In this document: positions 49,831-59,937 of the stretch, one piece after another
How the letters are laid out: every line of letters begins with the position of its first letter
Numbering within the stretch: position 1 is the stretch's first letter
Origin: Pseudomonas alloputida
GTDB taxonomy: Bacteria; Pseudomonadota; Gammaproteobacteria; Pseudomonadales; Pseudomonadaceae
NCBI RefSeq assembly: GCF_021283545.2
Contig: NZ_CP128540.1
Span: 965,501 to 1,029,500 of the forward strand
Length of the DNA: 64,000 nucleotides
Direction: 5' to 3'
Translations under genes and position numbers: made by a program
Notes under the pieces: generated by a model
What the model saw: the letters and a program-made list of their open reading frames with translations, nothing else
Told to the model about the DNA's origin: nothing
Databases searched by the model: none

Positions 49831-49944
49831 GACGCCCTTTGATCCAGAGCAATCCCCCTATTGTTTCAACCTTTTTCCTGACCGCTCGATCCGCTATGCT
49901 CGGACTCCACCCCGTGCCGGATATACCCCAGGAAAGAGGGCTCC

Positions 49945-51093
49945 ATGATCCGCAGCAAACTGCCGAATGTCGGCACGACCATCTTCACCACCATGTCCCA
50001 GCTCGCCGTGCAGACTGGCGCACTCAACCTGTCCCAGGGCTTTCCTGACTTCAATGGCCCGCAGGCCCTGCTCGATGCAGTGGGCCGGCACGTGGCTGCC
50101 GGGCATAACCAGTATTCGCCCATGACCGGCCTGCCGGCCCTGCGCCAGCAGGTGGCGGCCAAGGTCGAGCGGCTGTATGGGGCCAGGGTGGATGCCGATC
50201 AGGAAGTGACTATCACCCCCGGCGCCACCGAGGCTATTTTCTGTGCCATCCAGGCGGTGGTGCATGCCGGTGATGAAGTGATCGTCTTCGACCCCTGCTA
50301 CGACAGTTACGAGCCGTCCGTGGAGCTGGCCGGGGGCCGCTGTGTACACGTGCAGTTGAGCGACGGCGACTTCCGTATCGACTGGCAGAAATTCAGCGAT
50401 GCCTTGAGCCCGCGCACGCGCATGGTCATCCTCAACTCGCCACACAACCCCAGCGGCGCGCTGATCACCCGCGAAGACCTCGACCAGTTGGCCGCACTTA
50501 TTGCCGACCGCGATATCTACCTGGTCAGCGATGAAGTGTACGAGCACCTGGTCTACGACGGCGTACGCCACGCCAGTGTGCTGGCCCATGAGCAGTTGTA
50601 CTCACGTGCCTTCGTGGTCAGTTCCTTCGGCAAGACGTACCACGTTACCGGCTGGAAGACCGGTTACGTGATCGCGCCGCCTGCCTTGAGCGCCGAGCTG
50701 CGCAAAGTGCACCAGTACGTCAACTTCTGTGGCGTGACGCCGCTGCAGTGTGCCTTGGCCGACTTCATGGCCGGGCACCCCGAGCATATTGATGAGTTGC
50801 CGGCCTTTTACCAGGCCAAGCGCGACCTGTTCTGCGGTTTGCTGGACGGCTCGCGTTTCAACTTTACCCGCACGACGGGCACTTATTTCCAGCTGGTGGA
50901 CTATTCGCAAATCCGCCCGGACCTGAACGATGTCGACATGTCGCTGTGGCTGACGCGTGAGCACGGCGTTGCGACCATCCCGGTATCGGTGTTCTACCAG
51001 CAACCCATCCCCGAGCAACGCCTGGTACGCCTGTGCTTTGCCAAACGAGAGGAGACGCTGCGTCAGGCAGCGGAACGACTATGCGCGATCTGA
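49945..51093 (+). CDS. Methionine/glutamine-type PLP aminotransferase
   Basis: The 382-residue fold-type I aminotransferase resembles YbdL and kynurenine/glutamine transaminase K-type enzymes. It shows NLSQGFPDFNGP at the substrate-binding start, NSPHNPSG, SDEVYEHLVYDG and the PLP lysine in SSFGKTYHVTGWKTGY. It overlaps the omega-amidase gene that follows by 13 bases, which supports a role in glutamine- or methionine-dependent transamination (e.g. recycling 2-oxo-4-methylthiobutyrate). Substrate is inferred. Confidence 0.82.
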   Translation: MIRSKLPNVGTTIFTTMSQLAVQTGALNLSQGFPDFNGPQALLDAVGRHVAAGHNQYSPMTGLPALRQQVAAKVERLYGARVDADQEVTITPGATEAIFCAIQAVVHAGDEVIVFDPCYDSYEPSVELAGGRCVHVQLSDGDFRIDWQKFSDALSPRTRMVILNSPHNPSGALITREDLDQLAALIADRDIYLVSDEVYEHLVYDGVRHASVLAHEQLYSRAFVVSSFGKTYHVTGWKTGYVIAPPALSAELRKVHQYVNFCGVTPLQCALADFMAGHPEHIDELPAFYQAKRDLFCGLLDGSRFNFTRTTGTYFQLVDYSQIRPDLNDVDMSLWLTREHGVATIPVSVFYQQPIPEQRLVRLCFAKREETLRQAAERLCAI

Positions 51094-51872
51094 GTACACT
51101 GCCGAACCTGAAAGTCGCCCTGGTGCAAACCACCTTGGCCTGGCACGACCGCGAGGCCAACTACGCGCACTTCGAGGTGCTGCTGGAGCAGGTGGGCGAG
51201 GTCGACCTGGTGATCCTGCCGGAAATGTTTACCACCGGTTTTTCGATGCAATCGGAAAGCCTGTGCGAACCGGAGAACGGTCCGACCTACAAATGGCTGA
51301 AGGCACAGGCCAGGAAGCACAATGCGGTGATTACCGGCAGTGTGATCATCCAGGCCGCCGATGGCAGCCACCGCAACCGCCTGTTGTGGGCGCGGCCGGA
51401 CGGCGAGATTCTGCACTACGACAAGCGCCACCTGTTCCGCATGGCCGGTGAGCACAAACATTACACCCCAGGCGAGCGGCAGGTGCAGTTCGAGCTCAAG
51501 GGCTGGCGGATTCGCCCGCTGATCTGCTACGACCTGCGCTTCCCGGTTTGGAGCCGTGACGCCCAGGACACTGACCTGCTGCTGTACACCGCCAACTGGC
51601 CGGCCGCGCGTCGCCAGCACTGGAACCGCCTGCTACCGGCGCGGGGGATCGAGAACCTGTGCTATGTGGCGGCGGTGAACCGGGTGGGCACGGACGGTAA
51701 AGGCTTTGCTTACTCTGGTGACAGCCAGGTGCTGGATTTCCAGGGCGAGAGCCTGCTCAGTGCCGGGGAGGCGGACGGGGTGTTCACTGCAGTACTGAGC
51801 GCGGCGGAACTGGCGGCGTACCGGGCCAAGTTCCCGGCCAATCTGGATGCCGATACCTTCGAGCTGCACTGA
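51081..51872 (+). CDS. Omega-amidase / Nit2-like amidohydrolase (YafV type)
   Basis: The 263-residue nitrilase-superfamily enzyme has the Glu-Lys-Cys triad region: Glu in ILPEMFTTGFS, Lys in YDKRHLFRMAGE, Cys in LICYDLRFPVWSR. YafV/Nit2 enzymes hydrolyse alpha-ketoglutaramate, the product of glutamine transamination. ATG 51081 lies inside the upstream gene. Confidence 0.87.
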   Translation: MRDLSTLPNLKVALVQTTLAWHDREANYAHFEVLLEQVGEVDLVILPEMFTTGFSMQSESLCEPENGPTYKWLKAQARKHNAVITGSVIIQAADGSHRNRLLWARPDGEILHYDKRHLFRMAGEHKHYTPGERQVQFELKGWRIRPLICYDLRFPVWSRDAQDTDLLLYTANWPAARRQHWNRLLPARGIENLCYVAAVNRVGTDGKGFAYSGDSQVLDFQGESLLSAGEADGVFTAVLSAAELAAYRAKFPANLDADTFELH

Positions 51873-51881
51873 CAGCAGGCC

Positions 51882-51990
51882 CGGCTTCTTCGCGGGCTTG
51901 CCCGCGAAAGGGCCGGCCCTGCCAGCCAATTTCCACCGGCCGTTCACCGTTGCCGCCGCCACCGTATTCGCGGGTAAACCCGCTCCTACA
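51882..51990. repeat. REP elements between convergent genes
   Basis: A compact REP (CTTCTTCGCGGGCTTGCCCG, 51884 on) and a second at 51966-51987 (TTCGCGGGTAAACCCGCTCC) sit in direct orientation between the amidase and the minus-strand reductase. Confidence 0.75.
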
Positions 51991-51996
51991 CACCGA

Positions 51997-54558
51997 TCAA
52001 TACACATCTCGCCGATATCGCCCATCCTCGATCAACTGCTGTACAGCAGCTTCACCCAGCATGCCGTTGAGAGCCGCATCCACCCCCGCTGCCATGCCTT
52101 GGAGGCTGCCGCAGACATACACGCAAGCCCCGTCGGCCACCCAGCGCTTGAAGTCCTCGGCCTGCTCCAGCATCACGTCCTGCACATACACCTTCCCGGC
52201 CTGATCGCGCGAGAACGCCAGGTCCAACCGTGCCAGGTCGCCGTTGTCCAGCCAAGCTTGCAGCTCATCGCCACACAGCAAGTCATGCGCCCGATTACGC
52301 TCACCGAACAGCAGCCAGTTGCGCTGCTCACCGGCATTGACCCGGGCGCGCAACAGGCTGCGAAGGCCCGCCAGGCCAGTGCCGTTGCCGATCAGGATCA
52401 TCGGCGCAGCAGCCTCAGGCAGATGGAAGCCACTGTTACGCCGCAGGCGCAGGCTCAGGGTGCCATTCATTGGCAGGTATTCAGTCAGCCAGCCAGAGCC
52501 CAAGCCAAGGCTGCCGTCGGGGTGGCGTTCCTGGCGCACGATCAGCTCCAGCACACCATCGCTGGCGATCGAGGCGATGGAGTATTCGCGGCTGCCGATT
52601 GGCGCCAGTGCATCGACCAGCGCTTGTGGCTGCAAGCCGATCAGGTGGTCGCGGCGCGTCGGCAGTTGGCGGCCAGCGAGTGCCTGGGCAAGGGTTTCGC
52701 TCAGGCCATTCACCTGCACCTGGCTGCTGGCGTCCAGTGCCATGCCCTTGAGGAACGCGTCGATCCGTGGCTGCCCATTCAGCGGCAGTATTTCTACCAG
52801 ATCGCCGGCTTCCCAGCTCGCAGGTTCTGCAGCCTGCAGGCCAAGCAGGTACACCGGTTGGCCTTGGCTGCCGGGGTTGAGCAGTTCGCGGCGCACCAGT
52901 GACCAGTTGGCAAAGGTTGGCGGCTGCCAGGCGGCCACTGGCTGGACACCGGTCAGTTGCGCCAGCTCCTGCTGCCATTGCTGCAGGGCGGCCTGGTCGG
53001 CGTTGTCCACTTCCACCGGGCTGAATGCACTGCTGGCACCGCGCTCTCCCAGCCATGCCTGAAGGCGACGAGCGAAACCGCAGAAGTGCGGGTACTGACG
53101 ATCACCGAGGGCGAGCAGGGCATAGTTGAGGTTGTTGAGTGCCCAAGGCTGGCCGAGTACCTTGCGCTCGAAGGCGCGAGCGCTGTCGGGCGCTTCGCCG
53201 TCGCCGAAGGTACTCACCACGAAGAGCGCGCGATGGGCCTGGCGCAGGTCGTTTTCACCCAGCTCGGCAAGGGCGCGCACCTGAACGGGCAGGCCAGCTG
53301 CCTGCAGCTGCTCGGCGCTCTGCCAGGCCAACTGTTCGGCAAAGCCACTCTGGCTGGCAAAGCCGATCAGCCAGCCGTCGCCATTACCGCTGTTGGCGAC
53401 GTTGCCACGGGCTGCGCGCACTTGACGTTTCTTGCGGCGGCGGTCGAGGTACAGCAGCCAGCCGGTGACGAAGAACAACGGCATGGTGAGACTGGCGATG
53501 GTGACGATGATGCGCCCCGGCAAGCCGAAGTATTCGCCGACGTGCAAGGCGTAAACACTCTGCAGTAGCTGCGCCTTGAAGGACTTGTCGGTGTAGCGGT
53601 CGTGCTTTTTAACCTGGCCAGTGGCCGGGTCCAGCACCAGGTTATTGAAGGCACGCGGGTGCGCAGCGTTGTCGAGCAGGTAGAACAGGTTGGCCGGCTG
53701 ACCACCAGCGGGCGGCAGGCGCAGGTTGTAGGTGGACAGGCCTGGGCCCGCGGCGTCCTTGAGGTTGGCCCAGATGGCGTCGTAGTCCACCACCAGCGGC
53801 GGCGCATTCCTGTCGACGTTCTGCGGCCCGTGCCGGCCACGGCCTTCACCCCGTTTTTGCTGCTGGCCCGCAGCCGGCGCGTCGGCCAGCAGCTTGTTCA
53901 GGCCTTCGCGGTACCACTCATAGGACCAGAACAGCCCGGTCAGGGCGAACAGAAGATAGAACAGCAGGCACCAGGTGCCGGCAACGGCGTGCAGGTCCCA
54001 GTTGAAGGCGCGGCCTTTCTTGGCCCAGTCGAAGGTCAGCCAGGTGCGCCAGTCCAGCGCTTTGCGCGGCCAGCGCAGGTACAGGCCGGACAGGCAGAAG
54101 AACACCAGCATCAGGGTGCAGGCTCCGGTGATTTGCCGGCCAGTATCGCCCATGGCGAGGAAACGGTGCAGCTTGAGCATGAGGTTGAAGAAGCCTTGCC
54201 CGGCCGCTTCACCTTTGAGTTCGCCCGTGTACGGGTCGGCATAGCGCAGCTCGCCACGGCGTTCGCCCGGGGCGGGCATGAAGAAGACCCGTGCAGCGTT
54301 GCCTTCGCGGACATCGACCCACAGCATCGACACCTTGTCCTGTTGCTGGGCTTCGACCCGCTTAACCAGCTCGGCCGGCGGCAGCACGCCTTCGGCGCGT
54401 ACTTCCACCTTGAGTACATCGGCATTGAATGCGCGCAGCAGCTCTTCCTGGAACGAGTACAGCGCCCCGGTAATGCCCATCAAGGCCAGCACCAGGCCAG
54501 CGGTGATGCCAAAGAACCAGTGCAATTGGAACAGCGTCTTCTTCACCACGTTTCTCAC
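51997..54558 (-). CDS. PepSY-TM / flavodoxin / ferredoxin-reductase fusion (siderophore-linked reductase)
   Basis: The 853-residue inner-membrane protein has three parts. A PepSY-associated TM region (1-390) has helices such as [19 protein letters not shown] and large periplasmic segments. A flavodoxin domain (about 400-545) contains [15 protein letters not shown] and [12 protein letters not shown] CysJ-like FAD/NADPH reductase (about 560-853) contains SREYSIAS and [14 protein letters not shown]. Such fusions beside TonB receptors are thought to reduce ferric siderophores. It lies on the same strand as piuA, 219 bases downstream. Confidence 0.85.
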   Translation of the reverse strand: MRNVVKKTLFQLHWFFGITAGLVLALMGITGALYSFQEELLRAFNADVLKVEVRAEGVLPPAELVKRVEAQQQDKVSMLWVDVREGNAARVFFMPAPGERRGELRYADPYTGELKGEAAGQGFFNLMLKLHRFLAMGDTGRQITGACTLMLVFFCLSGLYLRWPRKALDWRTWLTFDWAKKGRAFNWDLHAVAGTWCLLFYLLFALTGLFWSYEWYREGLNKLLADAPAAGQQQKRGEGRGRHGPQNVDRNAPPLVVDYDAIWANLKDAAGPGLSTYNLRLPPAGGQPANLFYLLDNAAHPRAFNNLVLDPATGQVKKHDRYTDKSFKAQLLQSVYALHVGEYFGLPGRIIVTIASLTMPLFFVTGWLLYLDRRRKKRQVRAARGNVANSGNGDGWLIGFASQSGFAEQLAWQSAEQLQAAGLPVQVRALAELGENDLRQAHRALFVVSTFGDGEAPDSARAFERKVLGQPWALNNLNYALLALGDRQYPHFCGFARRLQAWLGERGASSAFSPVEVDNADQAALQQWQQELAQLTGVQPVAAWQPPTFANWSLVRRELLNPGSQGQPVYLLGLQAAEPASWEAGDLVEILPLNGQPRIDAFLKGMALDASSQVQVNGLSETLAQALAGRQLPTRRDHLIGLQPQALVDALAPIGSREYSIASIASDGVLELIVRQERHPDGSLGLGSGWLTEYLPMNGTLSLRLRRNSGFHLPEAAAPMILIGNGTGLAGLRSLLRARVNAGEQRNWLLFGERNRAHDLLCGDELQAWLDNGDLARLDLAFSRDQAGKVYVQDVMLEQAEDFKRWVADGACVYVCGSLQGMAAGVDAALNGMLGEAAVQQLIEDGRYRRDVY

Positions 54559-54611
54559 CTTGAGTTGCTGCCGCGACCCGCGCGGCGTGCATTATGCCTT
54601 GATACACAAAA

Positions 54612-54741
54612 GCCCCGCTCACGGGAATGAACGGGGCCGGGAGGGCTGCTTTTCGTGTTGTCTGTGCGGGCCTCTTCGCGGCTAAAGCCGCTCCTGCACC
54701 GGCAACGCAGGAGCGGCTTCAGCCGCGAAAGGGCCGGCACA
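54612..54741. repeat. Hairpin plus inverted REP pair between piuA and the reductase
   Basis: GCCCCG...CGGGGC (54612-54637) is a hairpin near the reductase start. A REP pair with a GCGGCTAAAGCCGC variant core follows at 54661-54741. Any piuA-reductase read-through would meet this structure. Confidence 0.75.
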
Positions 54742-54777
54742 GGCGCAGCCCTTCAACAGATCAACCCAACCCTGACA

Positions 54778-57069
54778 TCAGAAGTGCACGCTGGTGGTCA
54801 ACAGTGCCGTGCGCCCGGCCGCCTGGTTGGCGAAGTGGGTAGAGAAGGCCTTGTCGTAGTACACCTCGTTGGTCAGGTTCTGCACGTTCAGTTGCAGGTC
54901 GACGTTCTTGGTCAGCTTGTAGGCGGCCATGGCGTCGTAGCGTACGTAGCTGTCGACCATGGTGGTGTTGGCCACGCTGCCGTACACGTCATCCACGTAG
55001 AACGCACCACCGCCCACGGTCAGCTTTGGCGTGATCGAGTAGGTGGTCCACAGGCTGGCGCTGTTGTTCGGCGTGTTCGGCAGCTGATTGCCGTCGTTGG
55101 CCTTGCCCAGCGGGCCGCCGTCGATCTGGCGAGCCTGCATGTAGGTGTAGCCGGCAAACACCTGCCACTTGTCGGTGAGCTTGCCGCTGGCGGACAGCTC
55201 GATACCCTGCACGCGGGTTTCGCCGACGTTCTCGTAGGTAGTGGTGTCCACCTGGACGCGGGCGTTTTCCTTCTCGGTGCGGAACAGCGCAGCGGTCAGC
55301 GACAGGCGCTGGTCGAGCAGGTCCCATTTGGTGCCGATTTCGTAGTTGGTGGTTTCTTCCGGCTCCATGTCGCTGGCCAGCAGGTTGCCGTTACGGTCCG
55401 GGGTGCCACCCAGCGGGTTGCCTTCGGTACCTTCGCCGAGCATGGCGCCTGGTGGCGTTGCGGAGGTGGCATAGGAGACGTAGATGCTGCCGTTTTCGGC
55501 CGGCTTCCACACCAGGCCCAGTTGGCCGGTGACGAACTCGCTGACATCTTTGCCTTTGGCGGTGGTGGTGCCAGCGGCGTTGTAGGTCTTGTAGTCGGTG
55601 TCAAAGTGGTCGTAGCGCAGGCCCATGTTGACCAGCCACTCCGGGGTAAGCTCCAGGGTGTCGAACACGTAGATTGCACGGGTCTTGCTGTTGGTGGTGG
55701 TGCCGGCATAGTTGCGCGAGATGGCACCGTTCCACGGATCATCCGGGTTCGGGTTGCTCAGCGAAGTGCAGTTATAGCCACTGGTGGCGCCGATCATGCC
55801 TGGGGTGCAGTTGCTGTTGGCAGACCCGCCTGGCACGGTGTCGGTGTCGACGGTGTAGCTTGAGCGCTCGCTCTCTTCACGGCTCAGTTCGATACCGGTC
55901 GAGAAGCTGTTTTTCATGCCGCCAACGTAAAACTCGCCGAACAGATCGGTCTGGTTGGTGGTAGTGGCGGTGTTGCCGACACGGGTGTTGGCGCGGCGCC
56001 AGACACTGCCGTTGTTGACGTTGCCCTTGCTGTCGTCGGGCTGGGTCAGGATGTAGTCCTGCATGCTGTTGCCGTGACGCAGGGTGTTCTTGATGGTCAG
56101 CGAGTCGGTCAGGTCGTGCTCGACGGCGAAGGTTGCGATATCCACTCGGGTCTTGCGGAAGTCGCGGCCGGTCAGGCCGTAGAAGTTGTCACTGTCGCCG
56201 CCATCATTCGGCTTGCTCGGGTGTGCCGAGGTGCGCCCGGCGCTGCCGTTGGTCGGGATGGTGTAAGGGATGCCCGAATCCGGCAGGTCGTCGCTTTCCA
56301 GGTGGTAGTAGTCAAGGTTGACGCGGGTCGGCGTGCCCAGGCCAAAGGCCAGCGACGGGGCGATACCCCAGCGGTCGTAGTTGACCTTGTCGCGGCCGGC
56401 GACGTTGCTTTCGTGGGTCATCAGGTTCAGGCGACCGGCAACGGTATCGCTGAACTGGTAGTTGCCATCGAAGGTGTAGCGCTGGGTCTGGTCGCTGCCC
56501 CAGGTCCAGGCGCCGTCCAGCGAGTTGCCCAGATGCGCGCGCTTGCTTACCAGGTTGATGGTACCGCCGGCCGCGCCGCGGCCACCGATGGCCGAGTTCG
56601 GCCCCTTGGCCACTTCAACAGATTCGATGGCGAAGATTTCGCGGGTTTGGGCGCCAGTGTCACGCACGCCGTCCAGGTAAGTATCGCCCTGGGCGTCGAA
56701 GCCGCGGATGAACGGGCGGTCACCTTGCGGGTTGCCGCCTTCGCCAGCGCCGAAAGTAATGCCGGGCACGGTGCGCAGGGCATCCTGCAGGGTCAGGGCG
56801 TTGGTGTCCTTGATCACTTGCTGCGGGATAACGGTTACCGAGCGCGGGGTGTCTACCAGCGGCGCGGTGTACTTCTGCGAGGCGGCCTTCTCCACCTTGT
56901 AATCGGTGCTGGCTTGTTCAGCCTTGCCGTTGACGCTGGTGGCATCGAGAGTGATGGCGCTGTTGGCGGCCGGATCGGCGGCATATACCGACGAGGCACT
57001 CAGGGCGACACCGATGGCAGACACGATCAGGCGTGGCGAACTCACAGCAGATGGTACGTACTGGCGCAT
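54778..57069 (-). CDS. piuA: TonB-dependent siderophore receptor, PiuA type
   Basis: The 763-residue outer-membrane receptor has a signal peptide (cleavage near VYA, residue 30), a plug domain (LVDTPRSVTVIPQQVIKDT region, then RPFIRGFDAQGDTYLDGVRD in part) and a 22-strand barrel ending in the C-terminal Phe (TTSVHF). The neighbour order reductase-receptor-PKHD dioxygenase-Sel1 matches P. aeruginosa piuA-piuC, where PiuA takes up catecholate siderophores and siderophore-drug conjugates. ATG 57069 gives a good signal peptide; the 17 extra upstream residues do not. Confidence 0.85.
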   Translation of the reverse strand: MRQYVPSAVSSPRLIVSAIGVALSASSVYAADPAANSAITLDATSVNGKAEQASTDYKVEKAASQKYTAPLVDTPRSVTVIPQQVIKDTNALTLQDALRTVPGITFGAGEGGNPQGDRPFIRGFDAQGDTYLDGVRDTGAQTREIFAIESVEVAKGPNSAIGGRGAAGGTINLVSKRAHLGNSLDGAWTWGSDQTQRYTFDGNYQFSDTVAGRLNLMTHESNVAGRDKVNYDRWGIAPSLAFGLGTPTRVNLDYYHLESDDLPDSGIPYTIPTNGSAGRTSAHPSKPNDGGDSDNFYGLTGRDFRKTRVDIATFAVEHDLTDSLTIKNTLRHGNSMQDYILTQPDDSKGNVNNGSVWRRANTRVGNTATTTNQTDLFGEFYVGGMKNSFSTGIELSREESERSSYTVDTDTVPGGSANSNCTPGMIGATSGYNCTSLSNPNPDDPWNGAISRNYAGTTTNSKTRAIYVFDTLELTPEWLVNMGLRYDHFDTDYKTYNAAGTTTAKGKDVSEFVTGQLGLVWKPAENGSIYVSYATSATPPGAMLGEGTEGNPLGGTPDRNGNLLASDMEPEETTNYEIGTKWDLLDQRLSLTAALFRTEKENARVQVDTTTYENVGETRVQGIELSASGKLTDKWQVFAGYTYMQARQIDGGPLGKANDGNQLPNTPNNSASLWTTYSITPKLTVGGGAFYVDDVYGSVANTTMVDSYVRYDAMAAYKLTKNVDLQLNVQNLTNEVYYDKAFSTHFANQAAGRTALLTTSVHF

Positions 57070-57130
57070 TGCAAAGAACCTTCCCCAAGGTATTGAGGCG
57101 GTGGATCTTAATGTAAGCAATTTTGACTAA

Positions 57131-57148
57131 CAATTGAGAGTCGTTACC
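57131..57148 (-). promoter_or_regulatory. Fur box of piuA
   Basis: ATTGAGAGTCGTTACC agrees with the core AATGAGAATCATTATC at 12 of 16 positions and lies about 62 bases before the piuA ATG. Confidence 0.65.
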
Positions 57149-57242
57149 ATTCGTGAAGAATTTACAATCTTTACAATTTGTCTTTACGGTTTCATGCCGC
57201 TGAAACGTCTTAAGCGGCGAATGGGGCTTGTGTAGCGTAAAA

Positions 57243-57261
57243 GGGAATCAATATCATTGCG
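57243..57261 (+). promoter_or_regulatory. Fur box of piuC
   Basis: GGGAATCAATATCATTGCG has the AAT...ATCATT half of the Fur consensus (11 of 19 positions) and sits 30 bases before the piuC ATG. Confidence 0.55.
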
Positions 57262-57290
57262 CCTTTACATTTCCTAACGGTGCTGTTGCC

Positions 57291-57971
57291 ATGCTGCTTC
57301 ACATTCCAGGCCTGTTCGACGCTGATGAACTGGCCCGTATCCGCGAGGCGCTGGAGCGGGCCGACTGGGCCGATGGCAAGGTTACGGCGGGTTATCAGTC
57401 GGCCAAGGCCAAGCACAACCTGCAGCTGCCGGAAGGCCATGCACTGGCCAAGGAAATCGGCACTGCGCTGATCGACCGCCTGTGGAAGACCCCGCGCTTC
57501 ATGTCGGCAGCCTTGCCGCACAAGGTGTTCCCGCCGCTGATCAACTGCTACCGCGATGGCGGCAACTTTGGTTTCCACATCGACAATGCCCTGCGCCAGC
57601 CCAAGGGCAGCCCGGAGCGGGTGCGTACCGACCTGTCTTCCACGCTGTTCCTCAGCGACCCGGAAAGCTACGACGGCGGTGAGCTGGTGATCCAGGACAC
57701 CTATGGCGTGCAGCAGATCAAGCTGGCCGCCGGTGACATGGTGCTGTACCCCGGCACAAGCCTGCACAAGGTCAACCCGGTGACCCGTGGCCAACGTTAT
57801 GCCGCATTCTTCTGGACCCAGAGCCTGGTGCGCGATGACAGCCAGCGGGCGCTGCTGTTCGAGATGGACAACGCAATCCAGCAACTGACTGCCGATGTGC
57901 CGGACCATCCTTCGCTTTTGCAGCTGACGGGCACCTACCATAATTTGCTGCGCCGCTGGGCTGAGGTCTGA
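57291..57971 (+). CDS. piuC: PKHD-type Fe(II)/2-oxoglutarate hydroxylase PiuC
   Basis: The 226-residue dioxygenase has the iron facial triad His96 and Asp98 (FHIDNALR) and His159 (TSLHKVNP), plus the 2-oxoglutarate-binding Arg in [12 protein letters not shown]. PiuC homologues (YbiX) accompany catecholate receptors and are iron-regulated; their substrate is not established. ATG 57291 gives the usual length; upstream codons cover the Fur box. Confidence 0.92.
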   Translation: MLLHIPGLFDADELARIREALERADWADGKVTAGYQSAKAKHNLQLPEGHALAKEIGTALIDRLWKTPRFMSAALPHKVFPPLINCYRDGGNFGFHIDNALRQPKGSPERVRTDLSSTLFLSDPESYDGGELVIQDTYGVQQIKLAAGDMVLYPGTSLHKVNPVTRGQRYAAFFWTQSLVRDDSQRALLFEMDNAIQQLTADVPDHPSLLQLTGTYHNLLRRWAEV

Positions 57972-57974
57972 GCC

Positions 57975-58745
57975 GTGTCCTACCTGCTGCGACGTGAGGA
58001 AGTGGTGGATGTGGCCGGCTTGCAGGCCATGCTCGAGGAAACTCCCGGCAAGGCCGCCCAGGCGATTCTGGCGGCAGCGGGGCAGGGTGTGGTCGAGGCG
58101 CAGTTGCTGCTGGGGCAGATCCTGCTGGATGGGCGTGGCATCCAGCAGGATGCCACGGTTGCCCGGCGTTGGTTCGGTATCGCTGCACAGGGTGGCAGTG
58201 CCATGGCGCACAACATGCTCGGGCGTTGCCTGGAGCATGGCTGGGGTGGCGAGGTGAATTTGGTGCAGGCGGCCGTTCACTACGCCCGTGCGGCCGATTC
58301 TGGTTTGGACTGGGGCCTATATAACCTGGGCAACCTTCTGGCGACCGGGCGTGGGGTGCCGGCCAATCAGGTGCAGGCACTGATGTGCTACGAGAAGGCT
58401 GCGCAGCTGGGGCATGCCAAGTCGATGAACCTGTATGGGCGTTACCTGGAGCAGGGCATTGCCACGGCGCCCAGCCCGGCGCGGGCGGTGCGCTGGTATC
58501 GGCGTTCGGCCGAGGCGGGGGATTTTCGTGGGATGTTCAGCCTGGCGCTGGTGCTGGTCGAGCGTGGGCAGTTGGCCGAGGCAGGGCAGTGGCTGGAGCA
58601 GGCCCGGGTTGCGGGGAACATGAATTTCCTGCGTGCTGCGTTGGTAACCCTGCAGGACGCGGGGCCGGTGTTGATGGCCTTTGCGGCGCGGTATGCCGAG
58701 GAAATCGATCGGCGCGAAGAGGCCGGTACAGGAGAGCACACATGA
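57975..58745 (+). CDS. Sel1-repeat (TPR-like) protein
   Basis: The 256-residue protein has about five Sel1-like repeats (GQILLDGRGIQQDATVARRWF, GNLLATGRGVPANQVQAL in part). It starts at GTG four bases after piuC, so the two form one transcript. The same pair follows piuA in P. aeruginosa. No signal peptide is seen; its role is likely protein-protein scaffolding. Confidence 0.82.
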   Translation: MSYLLRREEVVDVAGLQAMLEETPGKAAQAILAAAGQGVVEAQLLLGQILLDGRGIQQDATVARRWFGIAAQGGSAMAHNMLGRCLEHGWGGEVNLVQAAVHYARAADSGLDWGLYNLGNLLATGRGVPANQVQALMCYEKAAQLGHAKSMNLYGRYLEQGIATAPSPARAVRWYRRSAEAGDFRGMFSLALVLVERGQLAEAGQWLEQARVAGNMNFLRAALVTLQDAGPVLMAFAARYAEEIDRREEAGTGEHT

Positions 58746-58747
58746 AA

Positions 58748-58767
58748 ACGGGGCCTTTCGGCCCCGT
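58748..58767 (-). terminator. Terminator of the decarboxylase gene
   Basis: ACGGGGCC-TTTC-GGCCCCGT, with TTTTCATG after it on the minus strand, 7 bases past the stop. Confidence 0.75.
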
Positions 58768-58773
58768 CGTGCA

Positions 58774-59937
58774 TTACAGGTAGTAAGCCTTCAGCGGTGG
58801 GAAACCGTTGAATTCCACTGCGCTGTAGCTGGTGGTGTAGGCGCCGGTCGACAGCCAGTACAGGCGGTCACCGATGGCCAGGTTCAGCGGCAGCCCGTAC
58901 TTGTAGTTCTCGTACATGATGTCGGCGCTGTCGCAGGTCGGGCCGGCGATGACCACTTCCTCGGCTTCGCCTTTCTTCTCGGTCCAGATCGGGAACTTGA
59001 TGGCTTCGTCCATGGTTTCGATCAGGCCGGAGAACTTGCCCACGTCGGTGTAGATCCAGCGCTCGACGGCGGTACGCGACTTGCGTGCGACCAGCACCAC
59101 TTCGCTGACCAGGATGCCGGCGTTGGCGATCAGCGAACGGCCGGGCTCGAGGATGATCTCCGGCAGTTCGTCACCGAAGTCTTCCTTGAGGAAGCGGATG
59201 ATTTCTTCGGCGTAGGTTTCCAGGCTGTTGGTACGGGTGATGTAGTTGGCCGGGAAGCCACCACCCATGTTGATCAGCTTCAGTTCGATGCCGTCTTCTT
59301 CTTTCAGACGTTCGAAGATTACCTTGACCTTGGCGATGGCGGCGTCCCACACGCTGATGTCGCGTTGCTGCGAGCCCACGTGGAAGGAGATGCCGTATGG
59401 CACCAGGCCCAGGTCGCGGGCGAGGATCAGCAGGTCCATGGCCATGTCGGTCTGGCAGCCGAACTTGCGGGACAGTGGCCAGTCGGCAGTGGTGGAGCCT
59501 TCAGTCAGAATACGCACATACACTTTCGAGCCCGGTGCGGCCTTGGCGATGTTGCGCAGGTCGGCTTCCGAGTCGGTGGCGTACAGGCGCACGCCCTTCT
59601 CATAGAAGTAGCGGATGTCCTTGGACTTCTTGATGGTGTTGCCGTAGCTGATGCGGTCGGCGCTGACACCGCGGCCCATCACTTTGTCCAGCTCGTAGAT
59701 CGAGGCGATGTCGAAGCTCGAACCTTTCTCTTTGAGCAGGTCGATGATTTCAACGGCCGGGTTGGCCTTGACCGCGTAGTAGACCTTGGCGAATTCGAAA
59801 CCGGCGCGCAGGTCGTCGTACGCCTGGCTGATCATCTGGGTGTCGATGAGTACGAACGGGGTTTCCTGCTTGTCAGCGAACGCCTTCATTTTCTGGAAGG
59901 TTTCACGCGCGAAATAGTCTTCGACCTGGATCGACAT
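58774..59937 (-). CDS. speC: Ornithine/lysine decarboxylase (fold-type III)
   Basis: The 387-residue alanine-racemase-fold enzyme makes putrescine (or cadaverine). It has the PLP lysine in YYAVKANPAVE, the HVGSQQRD motif, the glycine-rich MGGGFPANY loop, EPGRSL, and the catalytic Cys in GPTCDSADIM with DRLYW. This is the eukaryotic-like ODC type common in Pseudomonas, not the large E. coli SpeC type. ATG 59937 follows GGAG. Confidence 0.93.
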   Translation of the reverse strand: MSIQVEDYFARETFQKMKAFADKQETPFVLIDTQMISQAYDDLRAGFEFAKVYYAVKANPAVEIIDLLKEKGSSFDIASIYELDKVMGRGVSADRISYGNTIKKSKDIRYFYEKGVRLYATDSEADLRNIAKAAPGSKVYVRILTEGSTTADWPLSRKFGCQTDMAMDLLILARDLGLVPYGISFHVGSQQRDISVWDAAIAKVKVIFERLKEEDGIELKLINMGGGFPANYITRTNSLETYAEEIIRFLKEDFGDELPEIILEPGRSLIANAGILVSEVVLVARKSRTAVERWIYTDVGKFSGLIETMDEAIKFPIWTEKKGEAEEVVIAGPTCDSADIMYENYKYGLPLNLAIGDRLYWLSTGAYTTSYSAVEFNGFPPLKAYYL

